Shown: piece after piece, positions 47,517-58,169 of the stretch | Layout of the letters: every line of letters begins with the position of its first letter | Numbering within the stretch: position 1 is the stretch's first letter | From: Rhypophila decipiens | Taxonomy: Eukaryota; Ascomycota; Sordariomycetes; Sordariales; Naviculisporaceae | Assembly: GCA_033297075.1 (NCBI GenBank) | Contig: MU858124.1 | Coordinates: 107,435-171,434, forward strand | Direction of reading: 5' to 3' | Length of the DNA stretch: 64,000 nucleotides | Position numbers and translations under genes: made by a program | Notes under the pieces: model-generated | Databases searched by the model: none | What the model was told of the DNA's origin: nothing | What the model saw: the letters and a program-made list of their open reading frames with translations, nothing else

Positions 47517-48329
47517 TCACGCGAAGTCCTTGATCACCTTGGCAATTGGGTCATACCAGCACTTCGCCATGGCCTCATTGCCCTTTGCATTGGGGTGGAC
47601 ACCATCGCCTGTCATCGAGCCAGTGTCGAATCCATTCCAGCAGTCCACTACCGTGATGGGGCTTTCCGGGTTTGCGGCCTTCGAAGCCCACTCCACGATC
47701 GCCTTGTTCAAATTCACGACGCGCTGCCCGCAGTCGGCACAGTTTGACGGATGCATCGGGATGATTTGTGCGACCTTTATTTCATCGTTGTTAGGGAGCA
47801 CCATGTACCCAAGGACAAAAGACAAAACGTACCAGAATCTTCATCGTCGCTTTGCTAGCTCGCATCTGATTTATGAGCGTTTCAAAGGCCGCAATTATCG
47901 TGCTCGGTGGCAAGTTGCTCCACACATCGTTGGTCCCCAGGTGCATCATCACAACGTCTGGCTTGGTCTGGGACAGCCAGCCAACCAGCTGGTTCTGCCT
48001 GGCGATGTTCGTGGCCAGGAACCCACCGTGGCCCTCGTTCTCCCCGTCGTAGGCAAAGCCACAGCCCTGACCAGGGAGCGATCCCACAAAATCCGTGTTC
48101 TTGATGCCGGCATCCTGGAGTTTGCGCCAGAGGAGGGCCCGCCAGCAGCCCTGCTCGCTTGGTTAGCTATTTTTAATGCAGCTTCTTGGGGTTCGAGTGC
48201 ATGTTCTCTTACGGGGCTGCCTGTGATGGAATCACCCAGCGTCATAATCTTGACTTTTGCCTGGGCGTCCACGAGCCGAGCGAATCCAACAGCCAGGGCT
48301 ACCAACCCGATGCTTCTGAAAGAGATCAT
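47517..48329 (-). CDS. Secreted CE3-type SGNH/GDSL carbohydrate esterase
   Basis: Three exons read right to left: 48329-48213, 48150-47833, 47774-47517, giving 230 residues. A signal peptide (MISFRSIGLVALAVGFARLVDA) precedes the SGNH hydrolase blocks: block I LGDSITGSP with nucleophile Ser34, block III HLGTNDVW (oxyanion Asn) and block V TGDGVHPNAKG with the Asp/His pair. The sequence between blocks (GCWRALLW, FVGSLPGQGCGF, EGHGGFLA) matches carbohydrate esterase family 3, which removes acetyl groups from hemicelluloses. No CBM1 is attached. It is divergently transcribed from the alpha-galactosidase across an 843-base shared promoter with two CGGA-N9-TCCG sites. Acetylated galactoglucomannan or xylan is the likely substrate (inference). 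Confidence 0.92.
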
Positions 48330-48528
48330 ATTGCAAGTCTAGTGGAGAGGTGTTAGGAGAGATGAAATGAATCCGTTGTTGCCTGGGCTTGAGAGTTGAA
48401 AGACAGCAACAAAACCACGGTAAGCTGTAGCCTGGAGTTTGAGCCTGGTCCTTATCCTTCTCATGAAGTAACATGCAAGATAACGCAGTACTTCGAGCTC
48501 CAGGAATCTCCCAAAGCTATGGGGATCG

Positions 48529-48545
48529 CGGAGCTGCTCCCTCCG
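48529..48545. promoter_or_regulatory. Gal4-type site CGGA-N9-TCCG (copy 1)
   Basis: The sequence CGGAGCTGCTCCCTCCG has CGGAG/CTCCG half-sites 200 bp from the CE3 start codon and about 630 bp from the GH27 start codon. CGG-N11-CCG is the layout bound by dimeric Gal4-type Zn2Cys6 factors, which in fungi include the cellulose/mannan regulators CLR-2/ClrB/ManR. Binding is inferred. Confidence 0.55.
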
Positions 48546-48687
48546 TTTACCCCTCAGCTTGGGCTGTAGTGCCACCCAGTTCCCGGGATACGCACAACCA
48601 GCATATTACCTCCGAGCGGCTCATTTACGAGGCTCTCCATGTTGATGCGTAATTGCGGCTGCGGTCCGTATTAGGCAATGGAGGCCT

Positions 48688-48704
48688 CGGAGGGAGGGGC
48701 TCCG
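48688..48704. promoter_or_regulatory. Gal4-type site CGGA-N9-TCCG (copy 2)
   Basis: The sequence CGGAGGGAGGGGCTCCG again has CGGAG/CTCCG arms. It lies 142 bp from copy 1 in the same divergent promoter, between the CE3 and GH27 genes. Confidence 0.55.
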
Positions 48705-49172
48705 AAGATGGTAGTTGAACCTCATCCCTTGAGCCTCACCGATACACATATGGCTTCTCAACTGCCGCGGACCAGGAGGCGACATTATTATGTATAATCC
48801 ACTGAACACTATTTTTCCGAGAAAGCTCAAGGTGATACCAAGCATTCACAACTCAGTCGTGTATCATGTACTTCCATACCTGATTGGTGGTCTGAGTCCT
48901 CAGTGTAGGGCCGGCTCTGTGGAGGCACGACTTCCGTATTCTTCCTGGTCGGTCTGTCAATGCATCTCATACTCCTCAAACTCCTCAAGCAATCATCCCT
49001 TCAGAACAACGCATTGGTTTATAACTTGTCCGTTGAGTTAGGGAGGAAGAGGATAAAAAAAGGAGAAGAGTATATGCCGTGGTCTTCAGTACGATACGTG
49101 CTACTATCACAAGTTCTTCAAGTCAAAGGCTTCCCATTCGCTCATTCCCTCAGTCCAATTTCTTTACTCAAT

Positions 49173-50639
49173 ATGCTGGTGATCTACGTGCTCTCGGCAC
49201 TCGTCCTGGCCGGCCCAACGGTAGCCCTGGTTAGCCGAGATGGAACCGGACGCCTTCCAGCCATGGGCTGGAACTCGTGGAACGAATACGGCTGCGACAT
49301 CAAGGAAACTGACTTCATCAAAGTCGGTCAGCTGTTGATTTTGTTGGGTCTGAAGGACCTCGGCTACGAGTACGTCAACATCGACGACTGCTGGAGCGAC
49401 AAGCAGATGAGACGGGACCCAAGCACCAAGGAAATCCTACCCGACAAAACCAAGTTTCCTCAGGGAATTAGCCACACCGCTCAAGTGATTCACTCGCTGG
49501 GATTGAAGCTCGGAATATACAGTGATGCTGGTTTGTACCTACCCCATCTCGTCAGGCTACCAACACGGCCGTTCGCTGAGCAGTTACTAACCGAGACATC
49601 TACAAGGCACTGACACTTGTGGAGGCTATGCCGGCTCACTTGGCTACGAGGAAATCGATGCAGCATCCTTCAGCAAGTGGGGGGTCGATTGTCAGTCAAG
49701 CTCCTGACCACCACTTAAGTCCCGTGAAACTCGCTGACATTTTGTTTTGATTGCACTGCAGACCTCAAGTACGACAACTGCAACGTTCCGGCACAGTTCA
49801 CCGACCAATTTCAGTACTCTCCAGAAGGACTGACCACCGATGCCCCGACAGGCTACGACTGGGGAGCGTCCAACACGGCCAAGCGCTACAACGCGATGCG
49901 AGATGCCCTCCTCAAACAAAACCGAACAATCCAATATTCGCTCTGTGCGTGGGGTCATGCCCACGTCGAACAATGGGGCAACCACACTGGCCACAGCTGG
50001 CGAATGTGGGGCGACATCATGCCCGCGTGGGAGGGCAAAGAACAGTGGAGCTGGGGCCTGATGCCCATTGTCAACCAAGCATCCTTCCTCTGGAACACGA
50101 CCAACTTTTGGGGACACAACGACTGGGATATGCTCGAGGTCGGCAACGGGCAACTGACCATTGAGGAGAACCGGAGCCACTTCGCCATGTGGTGTATCCT
50201 CAAGAGCCCCCTCATCATCGGCACTCGGCTGGACACCATCGCCCAGCCAATCCTCGAGATCCTGTCCAACAAGGAGCTCATCGCCTTTAACCAGGATCCT
50301 GTGTATGGCGCCTCTGCGAGGCCGTTCAAGTGGGGCTTCAACAAGGATGACACCTCGGACATGCTTCATCCCGCCGAGTATTGGGTGGGCACTTCGGTCA
50401 AGGGACTTCACCTGTTTATGCTCAATACGCAGGATAAGACTGTGAAGATGCAGACCCGGCTTAGCACCATCCCTGCACTGAGCGACTACCCTGCTGAGGT
50501 GGAGTATCTTGTTCACGACATGTGGACGGGGAAGGATTTGGGTAGATTCAGCGGGGAGATTGCTTTGGATGTGGCAAAGCACGACACCGCAGCACTGAGA
50601 ATCACAACTATCGACGGTACGACTGAGTCAGTATCCTGA
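49173..50639 (+). CDS. GH27 alpha-galactosidase, secreted
   Basis: Three exons: 49173-49530, 49607-49690, 49762-50639, giving 439 residues. A signal peptide covers about the first 19 residues. GH27 hallmarks: [13 protein letters not shown] at the start of the TIM barrel, [16 protein letters not shown], the nucleophile in YLKYDNC (Asp152), and the acid/base region [11 protein letters not shown] (Asp268/Asp270). A C-terminal beta domain follows. The enzyme removes alpha-1,6-galactose from galactomannan and from raffinose-type sugars outside the cell. Intron one has a GTTTGT donor but a perfect TACTAAC branch site. The C-terminus is given as the unspliced TGA at 50637-50639; a possible last intron starting at 50621 would replace the final few residues. 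The gene faces the mannanase gene tail to tail. Confidence 0.94.
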
Positions 50640-51481
50640 AGTTTGAAATTTTATGCTAACCAGGTTATAGGACATCACCCCCGCCCCGAATGGACACCTT
50701 GAGCACTTGGGGATAGCGGCCTGGTAAGTGCTGAATGAGATGGACGACAGTACCCGGAAGTTATACAAGAACTTGGTACCGTCACAGGGGCAGTCTTATA
50801 CCTGTTTTGATGTTCCAGGCATTGGGTTCAGCACTTCCAGTAGTTCTTGAGACATTATACTGGCAATCAAGGCCGTTTCTCCAATGTTTGCTAGTAAGGA
50901 GCATCTTTAGTCGAAAAGTTTGCAATTAAATACTGATACGATGCGGTCATGACAGTTGAAATTTACTTGCCCGTCCCTGTTTGGTTGTGTACTTTTGGCG
51001 TCCCAGCATGCTCAATGCCCCATGAATCTGGCAAGACAAGTACATGACAGCAGGCAAAAGACAGTGCGGTGGCCGTCGATAATTGGAGGATGAATTAGAA
51101 GACGACCATGCATGACCCCCGTGATCAGGCTATGTCTACCGTGTCCGTACGAATGGCAACGTACCCGCCATATCATTCTGCCCATGGAGTTTATGCGGAG
51201 GACCGACCCACTCATCACTCAGTTCTGAGTCGACATTGAATCTCCAGACCTCTTGCACGTCAGAAGGCTAAGCTGATATACGTGTTTAGAAAAAAAGATT
51301 GCATTATCCGCTACGAACATTCGTTTCTCTTGATACAGCGGAGAACCTCTCGTGCTCCATGTGACCACAATTCGCTTCTGTTTCCCACGATGTTGCAGGC
51401 GGGAAAGATGCACGAAAACCAGCCACACACTGCAGTCAAACATCGACACCACCTCAAGCCTTGGAAGAACAGAACTCTCCT
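50640..51481. other. Intergenic between convergent GH27 and mannanase genes
   Basis: This 842-base stretch takes the 3' ends of both genes. It is a terminator region by position; no gene is supported. Confidence 0.6.
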
Positions 51482-52777
51482 TCAAGGCAGCGCATTAATA
51501 GCCGCAACGTGGTCCTTGGTCATGCAGTTCGCATCGGCCGAGCCATAATAGACGGTGTTGCCATCATTTGGCGATTGCCCACTGCTCAAGCGGTCCCCCC
51601 ACTGCCAGAAAGCATCGCCCGCCATCCCTTCCATGTAGAGATCCCGAGAGGCCTTTTGCCACGACCCCTGAATTTGGCAGTGGTTGGAAGGGGTGCCATC
51701 TATTATACGTAGCGTTATCAGCGGTGTTCATTCTTTTGTATGGTTTGAGATAAAAAGGTGATAAGGCAGGTGGGCTTACACTCTTCAAAAAAGCATGGCT
51801 TGCCGGCGGCTTTGCAAGCGGTCGCATGGGCCTTGATCCAACCTGGACCAAAGGTGTTTGGAACACCCCCTGTAAGTAACATCACCTTTTTGTCAGTCGA
51901 CTTGCTCTCAAAAATGGGAAGGTAAGGAATCAACATACAACTGCCAGGATACATGTGAAAAGTTCCAAAATCCAGATTCTTGATTTTCAAGTTCTTGACA
52001 AAGTCGACCCCCTCACTGTAGCCGTACGGATAATTGGAGTCTCCAGGGAGACCAAACCCTTCATCACCGAGAGTTATCATGTGGCTGGGATCCAGTGAGC
52101 GTATATAGGCCGATGTCTCAGACGCCCATTTGAAGATGACATCCGTATTGCAGCCCTTGCACCTGGGCTCGTTGGCCAGTTCCCAGGCAAAGATGGCGTC
52201 CGACTTGACGTAGCGGCCAACGACAGCGGCAATGTACTTTTTGTACTGCTCTTGGGCCCTAGCATTCGTGAACCAGGTCTCTTTGGAGCCACCAAAGGCC
52301 GTCACGTAGGCTTTGAAACCTCCTTTGATGACATTAGCCACTGCAGTCAAAACGGACGTGAAGAGAAATGTAATTACCATAATCGTCCCAGTGGTTTACA
52401 AAGGGAATGATCAGCTTGACGCCAGTCCTTTCTGCAGCTTTTACGACGGCATCCAACCTCTGCAGACCGTTGGCTCCAGTGTTGATGGTGGATCCTGAAG
52501 AGGAGAGCCGCTGAAAGTAGACACCGGAGGGATTGTTGTTGTTGACGTCGTTGAATCCCCAGACGCGGAGGATGTTCAGCCCTGATCTCTTGACGTTGTC
52601 CACGACAAGATTGACGTCGGCATCGTTGGTCAAGAAGCCGATCCAGTACGCGTTGGTTCCAGCGTAGTACTTGGTCAACCCGTCGATGGAGAACCTGGTC
52701 CCGTTAACGGTAGATGTGGGTGCTGCGCTGACCGCCGCTAACAGAAACGTCAAGGTTGGGAGGAGTTTGGCTCTCAT
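51482..52777 (-). CDS. GH5 endo-beta-1,4-mannanase, secreted
   Basis: Four exons read right to left: 52777-52378, 52322-51939, 51869-51780, 51699-51482, giving 363 residues. A signal peptide ([20 protein letters not shown]) leads into a TIM barrel typical of GH5 subfamily 7: [20 protein letters not shown], the acid/base motif ELANEPR with Glu185, FGTFHMYP and the nucleophile motif CFFEEYG around residue 290, ending in DAFWQWGD. It cuts the mannan backbone of galactomannan and glucomannan. No CBM1 or linker is present. An in-frame ATG at 52798 would add seven residues. All four exons join in phase and restore family motifs across each junction. It shares a 1.3-kb divergent promoter with the AA9 gene. 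Confidence 0.95.
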
Positions 52778-54055
52778 GATTGTCGGGTAGTATTTCACCT
52801 TGCTTGATGGTTACTTGAAATATTGCACACGCTTCTCAGACAAGAGATGGTGAAGTAAGCTAACGGTTTATTGCCTTCAGCACTAGCTGGGGGCAATAAA
52901 TAGTCGTCTGGTGGTGATGTTGGATTTTCCATGCTAGTTCACTGACAGGACAGTGCCGCGTCAAAGATGCAGTATCTTCTAGCTAGCGGTTAACGGAACA
53001 AGATAGGTGGAACCAAGATTAGCCGCTTCTTCGACTCGGAAGCGGGAAGTCCGTATCCATGACTTTGGGGGACTTGTATGTGCTAGCTGTAAGGTCACCA
53101 ATGCTATGCTGCAGTTTGGCAAGCCAAAGTTCGTCGAGGTTGATGTACAAAGCACGTTAAATTGAGGACCAGGCCGACGAAGGCTTGGCTGTCTTCATCA
53201 CCACGCAGGCTGCAGCCGCACTATGCACTCCCTGGCTCATCATGGTCACGGTGTCTAAAAGACCCGTAGATCTTGAGACGCTGTCTGTAGAACGACAGAA
53301 AGTGCTGTCAGTGGCCCCTGGTGCTGGAAGAGTGGTCATATTACCGACAGTTCATCCCTCGGTAGCTAAACGGCAGATCTTTTCCCCCGACATGCATGGG
53401 ACAACAGGGTCCGCCCATCCACGGACGCGGGGACCCCGCCCGGTATATCGGTAGTTAAGAATACATTCTGGTACGGGGAAACTAGACCACGGGCCAACGT
53501 TATTGTCATACCGGTCGAATGGGTAGCTGTTGACGTGCGATTGCTGATGCATGGGGACCCGGCACGGCGGCACCAGTGGCACACGACACCACAGGCGGCT
53601 GATGGGGCCATGCGCCTGCCGCAAACCAATGGAGGGACAACCTCCGACACTTCGGTCTTGATCAAGCCAAGCAAGAAATTTGAAACTCGAAAAGTCATGG
53701 GTACTCGATCTGTCACAAGGCACACCAGCGCTATCTAATGATCCAGTAGAGACGCCAGGAGGCTAACGGATAACACAAAATCTGGTAGGTCCCGAAGTCC
53801 TACTAGTTGGTACGTACCTTGGAGACATGAAGTTTCTTTCAAAAGATTGTCATGATGCCAAGCTTCAAGGCCAGGTAATGAACGGAGATGATTTTAAGCG
53901 AACATTACTCAGGACCTTGCCAAGAGAACATGTCAGCTGTCCATCCTCCTTCTTGTATTAAAGTGAAGTGTTGTCCATCTTGAAGCCTGGAGGATTGTTG
54001 TGGTACTGCCGCTGTCTAAGACCAAATCGTAAGCCTACTAGTGCTCTGCGTCACC
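52778..54055. promoter_or_regulatory. Shared promoter, beta-mannanase and AA9 LPMO
   Basis: This divergent intergenic region of 1278 bases has one CGGA-N9-TCCG site at 53037-53053. It also has two strings matching the carbon-repressor CreA consensus SYGGRG, CTGGGG near 52888 and GCGGGG near 53427, and a near-palindrome CGGGGACCCCG around the latter. Short frames near 53352-53738 are not genes that I can support. Confidence 0.65.
53037..53053. promoter_or_regulatory. Gal4-type site CGGA-N9-TCCG (copy 3)
   Basis: The sequence CGGAAGCGGGAAGTCCG lies 260 bp upstream of the mannanase start codon and about 1 kb from the AA9 start. Spacing is identical to that of the copies in the CE3/GH27 promoter. 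Confidence 0.55.
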
Positions 54056-54866
54056 ATGAAGCTCAACATCACCGCCGTGTTCATTGCTACGGCCCAGGCA
54101 CACAGCACAATGCAGGTGAGCTGCCCCACATCACGTAGATGCATTCATCAGTCCGATTCTTGTACGTCAAACTGACAAACATACCTTGTGGCAGAAAATC
54201 TCGGTCAATGGAGTCGATCAGGGACAGCTCGTCGGTCTCCGTGCCCCAAACAACCCGAATCCGGTCGTCAACGTGAACGATCCCAACATGGCCTGCGGCC
54301 AGCCTGGCTACCGCTCCAATGTCGTGATCAACGTCAAGGCCGGCGACAGGATTGGCGGCTTCTGGGGCCACGCCCTCGGTGGTGCGCAGTGGCCCGGCGA
54401 TCCGGCCCAATACATTGACAAATCCCACAAGGGCCCTATCATGCACTACATGGCCAAGGTCGACAACGCCGCCACCTCGTCCGCGGCGGGACTCAGGTGG
54501 TTCAAAATCTCGGAGGAATCCTTCAACGCGGGGCAAAGACGGTGGGCGGTGGACAACATGATTGCGAACAACGGGTGGTCGTACACCACCATCCCTACTT
54601 GCATAGCGCCAGGCCAGTATTTGCTGAGAGTCGAGCTGCTGGCCCTGCACTCGGCCTATAGCAACATGGGGGCCCAGTTCTACCAGTCCTGCGCGCAAAT
54701 CAACGTGTCTAGCTCGGGCACGCTGGTGCCGTCCCAGACAGTCTCGATCCCTGGCCTCTACCAGCAGAACGACCCCAGCATCCTGATCCAGATCTGGGTC
54801 AACGGCAAAGACGACAACGGTGGCAGGCCTTACAAGGCCCCGGGCCCTGCGCCTATGACATGTTAG
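54056..54866 (+). CDS. AA9 lytic polysaccharide monooxygenase
   Basis: Two exons: 54056-54115 and 54195-54866, giving 243 residues. The signal peptide is 15 residues (MKLNITAVFIATAQA), so cleavage would expose His16 as the mature N-terminus, the first ligand of the copper histidine brace. Other AA9 marks are the conserved SHKGPIMHYMAKV stretch that carries the second brace histidine, PGQYLLRVELLALH, and GAQFYQSCAQINV with the axial tyrosine. The protein is a single catalytic domain without CBM1. AA9 enzymes oxidatively cleave cellulose and sometimes mannan or xyloglucan. The 60-base first exon encodes only the signal and the first five mature residues. Its setting among mannan enzymes hints at hemicellulose-coated cellulose as target (inference). 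Confidence 0.95.
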
Positions 54867-56205
54867 GCCTTTACGACGCCTTTTCCAGCAGACTGTTCAG
54901 AAGCTACTCATGGGATGGTGGCGGGATGGAAGAATGACCCACGGCAGCCTTCAACATTGAACTGATTCCTTTTCAAAATCAGAGGTCGCACAAGAAGGCA
55001 CGGAGTCCCACGGAAGTTTCTAGCTTAAAGCACGGTTTCATCACTACATTCTTTTGCACAAAGGGTATCTGGGACCTTCGTAGTCATTAACTAAGGATGT
55101 ATATGTTCCCACATGTACTTTGAGGAATTGTTCCTCTTTCCGCTCGTTAGATGTAGTTTTCAATTGACACTCTTTTGAACACAAATCATCTCGCTTTAGT
55201 GAGCTTTTCGAGACAAAGGCGTGGGAAAACTGGCAGAACAAGTTGCAAAGTCTCCAATTCCCTGTAGTGAAGAGTGGAGACCCGACGCAGAATCCGAGAG
55301 CCCCAGCTCGTCATGGCTGCAAGGCGCTACGTTCCTCTGCTAGGTAACCAACTTGAAGTCTAGCGTTAACCGGCCAGGATGAGCCCCAAGTATAATCGGC
55401 CCGAGACCAATAATGGCCCGCCAGAAACGTATGAGCCGCATCATGAGAGCTTGAAGCCCTCGGAAGTCGTGCCTCCGCCGTCACGGTCTTTACACAAAGA
55501 ATCATCGCACGAATTGGCTACTCGCCCACAGCCGCAAAGCTCGGCTTCATTTCGACCTGTTGCGTCTTGATCCCCGGCAGTTGTGGGGACGTCAAGACGC
55601 GCTGTTGGTGTTTCCGTTCCGTTCACGCAGCCTTGGGGAGGTTAACTTTCGGACAATACGCTAGCCTAAAAGGGCGCGGCGACCGCTCCTCCGCTGAGCC
55701 TCCTCAGCAGGAGAGTCGATGCACCAATCAGAATCGTAGTTAATATAGAGAACCCTGTTGCCGTTCCGGTTTCTTAGATGAGAGGCTCCTTTTAAGATAC
55801 TTTTCGGTATCTTCCCCACCAACAATACACATCAGCCTACTCCGTACCAAGGTAGCAGTTCACAGCCCCCGCATCAGCACCCACCAATTTCAAGTAGCCA
55901 AGACATGGTCAGATGCACGACAGTCATATCTTGGAAGATTGCGTGAATCAGCCATGAGGGGCTCGGGGGCACCATTCCATGCCCATCCAGCTGATCCGCC
56001 AGCAGTCCTGAAACATCCGGGACCCAACTGCCGAGTCAAGGGAACTTCAATGTTCCCAAAGGTCCACTCAAAGATGGCAGGTATTATTCGCACTTGCTTG
56101 TAAACATCACCACGTTCCCCCTTATTATCAAGCTGAACCTTGAGTGTGAATCATTCACATTGACCATCATACCTACATACCTGCCCACTTTGCAACATCC
56201 ACGAA
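54867..56205. promoter_or_regulatory. Intergenic upstream of feruloyl esterase
   Basis: This is 1.3 kb between the AA9 stop and the CE1 start, both on the plus strand. It carries the AA9 terminator and the CE1 promoter, with one CGGA-N9-TCCG site at 55461-55477. No gene is supported. Confidence 0.6.
55461..55477. promoter_or_regulatory. Gal4-type site CGGA-N9-TCCG (copy 4)
   Basis: The sequence CGGAAGTCGTGCCTCCG lies about 730 bp upstream of the feruloyl esterase start codon. It has the same half-sites and spacing as copies 1-3. Confidence 0.5.
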
Positions 56206-57150
56206 ATGACATTCCAGACTCTCACCACCATTGCGCTGACCCTGTTTGTCGCTTTCAAGGATGTTCATGCAGTTACACCGTCTCCAGGTTGCGGCCAGAA
56301 CCAAGCCTCCGGCACCGTATCCTCCACGACAACGGTAAATGGGAAACGCCGTTCCTACATCACCAACGTCCCAGCCAACTACAACAGCTCAAATCCCTAC
56401 CGCCTGATCTTCATGTTTCACGGTTGGGGAAGTATGTCATTCCGCTACCTCTGCATCAATGAAACAAGCTGAGCCCGGAACTAACGTTTCTCACATCTCG
56501 CATCAGACAGTGCATCAGCCGTAGCGAACGGCCAGCAAGGCTTCCTGCCCTTCATGGGCCTCCCTCCTCTCGCCAACGGAGAAGGTGACCCCATCGGTGC
56601 CATCTCCGTCGCTCCAGAGGGGCTGAACAGCGCATGGGCCAACTCGGGCGGCGAGGACATCGCCTTCGTCGACCAGATGATCAAGGAGATCGAGTCCAGG
56701 TTGTGCATCGACCAAAACCTTCGCTTCTCGACCGGCTTCAGCTACGGTGCTTCCATGAGCTACGCCATCGCGTGCGCCCGCGCCAAGCAATTCCGCGCCG
56801 TGGCAATCATCTCGGGAGCAAAGCTGTCTGGATGTGATGATGGTGGGAGAAGGGATCCAATTGCGTTTTACGGTCAGCATGGGTCCAGTGATGGGACAAT
56901 TCCCATTGCCAGTGGCAAGCAGCTGCGTGATACGTTTGTTGCTAATAATGGGTGCACCAAGCAAACGGTTGTGGATGCTGCTGCTGGCTCGGGGGCCATG
57001 GTCAAGACGCAGTATCAGGGTTGTAAGAAAGGGTTTCCGGTTACTTGGGTTTCTTTTGATGGAGGGCATACTTCGACGCCGACGACTCGGGGGGCAGCGA
57101 AGTCGTTTACCCCTGACGAGACCTGGGTCTTTTTCAGGCAGTTCACGTAG
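56206..57150 (+). CDS. CE1-type feruloyl/acetyl-xylan esterase, secreted
   Basis: Two exons: 56206-56431 and 56507-57150, giving 289 residues. The signal peptide runs to about residue 22 (AFKDVHA). The alpha/beta-hydrolase esterase domain has the HGWG oxyanion segment (split by the intron), VAPEGLNSAWAN, the nucleophile elbow TGFSYGAS with Ser154, and the catalytic His in FDGGHTSTP near the C-terminus. These fit carbohydrate esterase family 1, type-B feruloyl esterases, which release ferulate from feruloylated hemicellulose or pectin; an acetyl-xylan esterase activity cannot be excluded. No CBM1 is attached. It is the last gene of the polysaccharide cluster. Confidence 0.93.
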
Positions 57151-57426
57151 GTGGTAAATAGGAGGGGAAAGTCTACCTCGGTTAACGTTACTCTGCATTA
57201 TGGCATTTTATAAAAGATTGGGACAAATATTCCAGAAGTGCCACCATTGATTTGGTCATTGATACATCGGTCTTCAGCCCCGTGTGATATCATCAACTAC
57301 GGATATCATTCTGCAGGTGTTTCCGCAACCCTTTATTAGGGGCTAACTTCGCCCATCAACTCGCTAAGACATAGTCCCTTCTATGCCTTATCTGCTAACA
57401 ACTCGGCAAGTGGTTTATCAACCTTT

Positions 57427-58169
57427 TCAGTAATACCCCCCGCAGTCACCGCATCTCTGCTCGACCTCGATCTCATCGGGATTACGAGTCTCATCCCCGG
57501 AACTCTATATGTCAAAAATCTATGTTAGTGGAATTCAGCCAAGCAAGAGAAAAGCGAAAATGATGCACTTACCTGCTTCTCGAGAACCTCAACTCTCTCC
57601 CTGAGCTGATCGACAAAGGTACTGGATGCCTTTGTTTTGAACTTCTCGATAAGACGTTTTCCTTGCTATATTACCAGTTAACAAAGACCAGAAGGGTAGC
57701 TGTATCTCACATTTGCCAAGTGTTCCATGACTGTTTTCACCTTACTGTTCATGTTGTTGACGGATTGTTCGACGACGTGGATTCTCTGCCTAAAGCGGGC
57801 TTGCCTGGTCTCAAGGGCGCCGAGCTTCTTCTCAAGGAGTCCAAGCTTCTTCAACTCATTTTGGAGGTCAGATACGACCAAGTTCGTCTTGTTCAATTCG
57901 GACCTGACATTGGCCAGATCGCGTTCAAGTTCTGCTATGTGGTGCGGAATTGTCTCATGGCGCTAGGGGTGACGAGAAGAGGTGTTAGCACCCGGTTATA
58001 CGCAGTAATTACTGCGCGAGTTGTTGAACCATCAGACACCATAGAGTATCTGTGGAATAAATGGAGGCACTGCAAGAAGAAGAGAATACAAGAAACGAGG
58101 TCGGACGGATGAGAAACTTACATGCGGCATGAAGAAACGACCGTGGTTGGAAGAGTTGTTGGCGTCCAT
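57427..58169 (-). CDS. Small coiled-coil protein with Cys-rich tail
   Basis: Four exons read right to left: 58169-58122, 57962-57711, 57665-57573, 57504-57427, giving 156 residues. All three introns have good donors, end in TAG and keep phase 0. After a short Asn/Ser-rich start (MDANNSSNHGRFFMP), residues 20-130 are an almost unbroken heptad-like coiled coil (repeated Leu/Val every three to four positions, rich in Glu and Lys). The tail is acidic and ends in CGDCGGYY with two cysteines two residues apart. I recognise no family. It probably forms a dimer; the role is unknown. It is convergent with the feruloyl esterase gene, and no link in function is evident. Confidence 0.75.

Larger units (their letters stand above)
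48330..49172. promoter_or_regulatory. Shared promoter, CE3 esterase and alpha-galactosidase
   Basis: This 843-base region separates two divergently transcribed, functionally related genes. It contains two copies of the 17-bp palindromic pattern CGGA-N9-TCCG (48529-48545 and 48688-48704), described separately. Confidence 0.7.

Noticed and set aside
49692..50582. 296-codon minus-strand frame opposite the alpha-galactosidase
   Set aside because: GH27 motifs clearly identify the plus strand as coding; the long antisense frame is a by-product of its GC-rich third positions.
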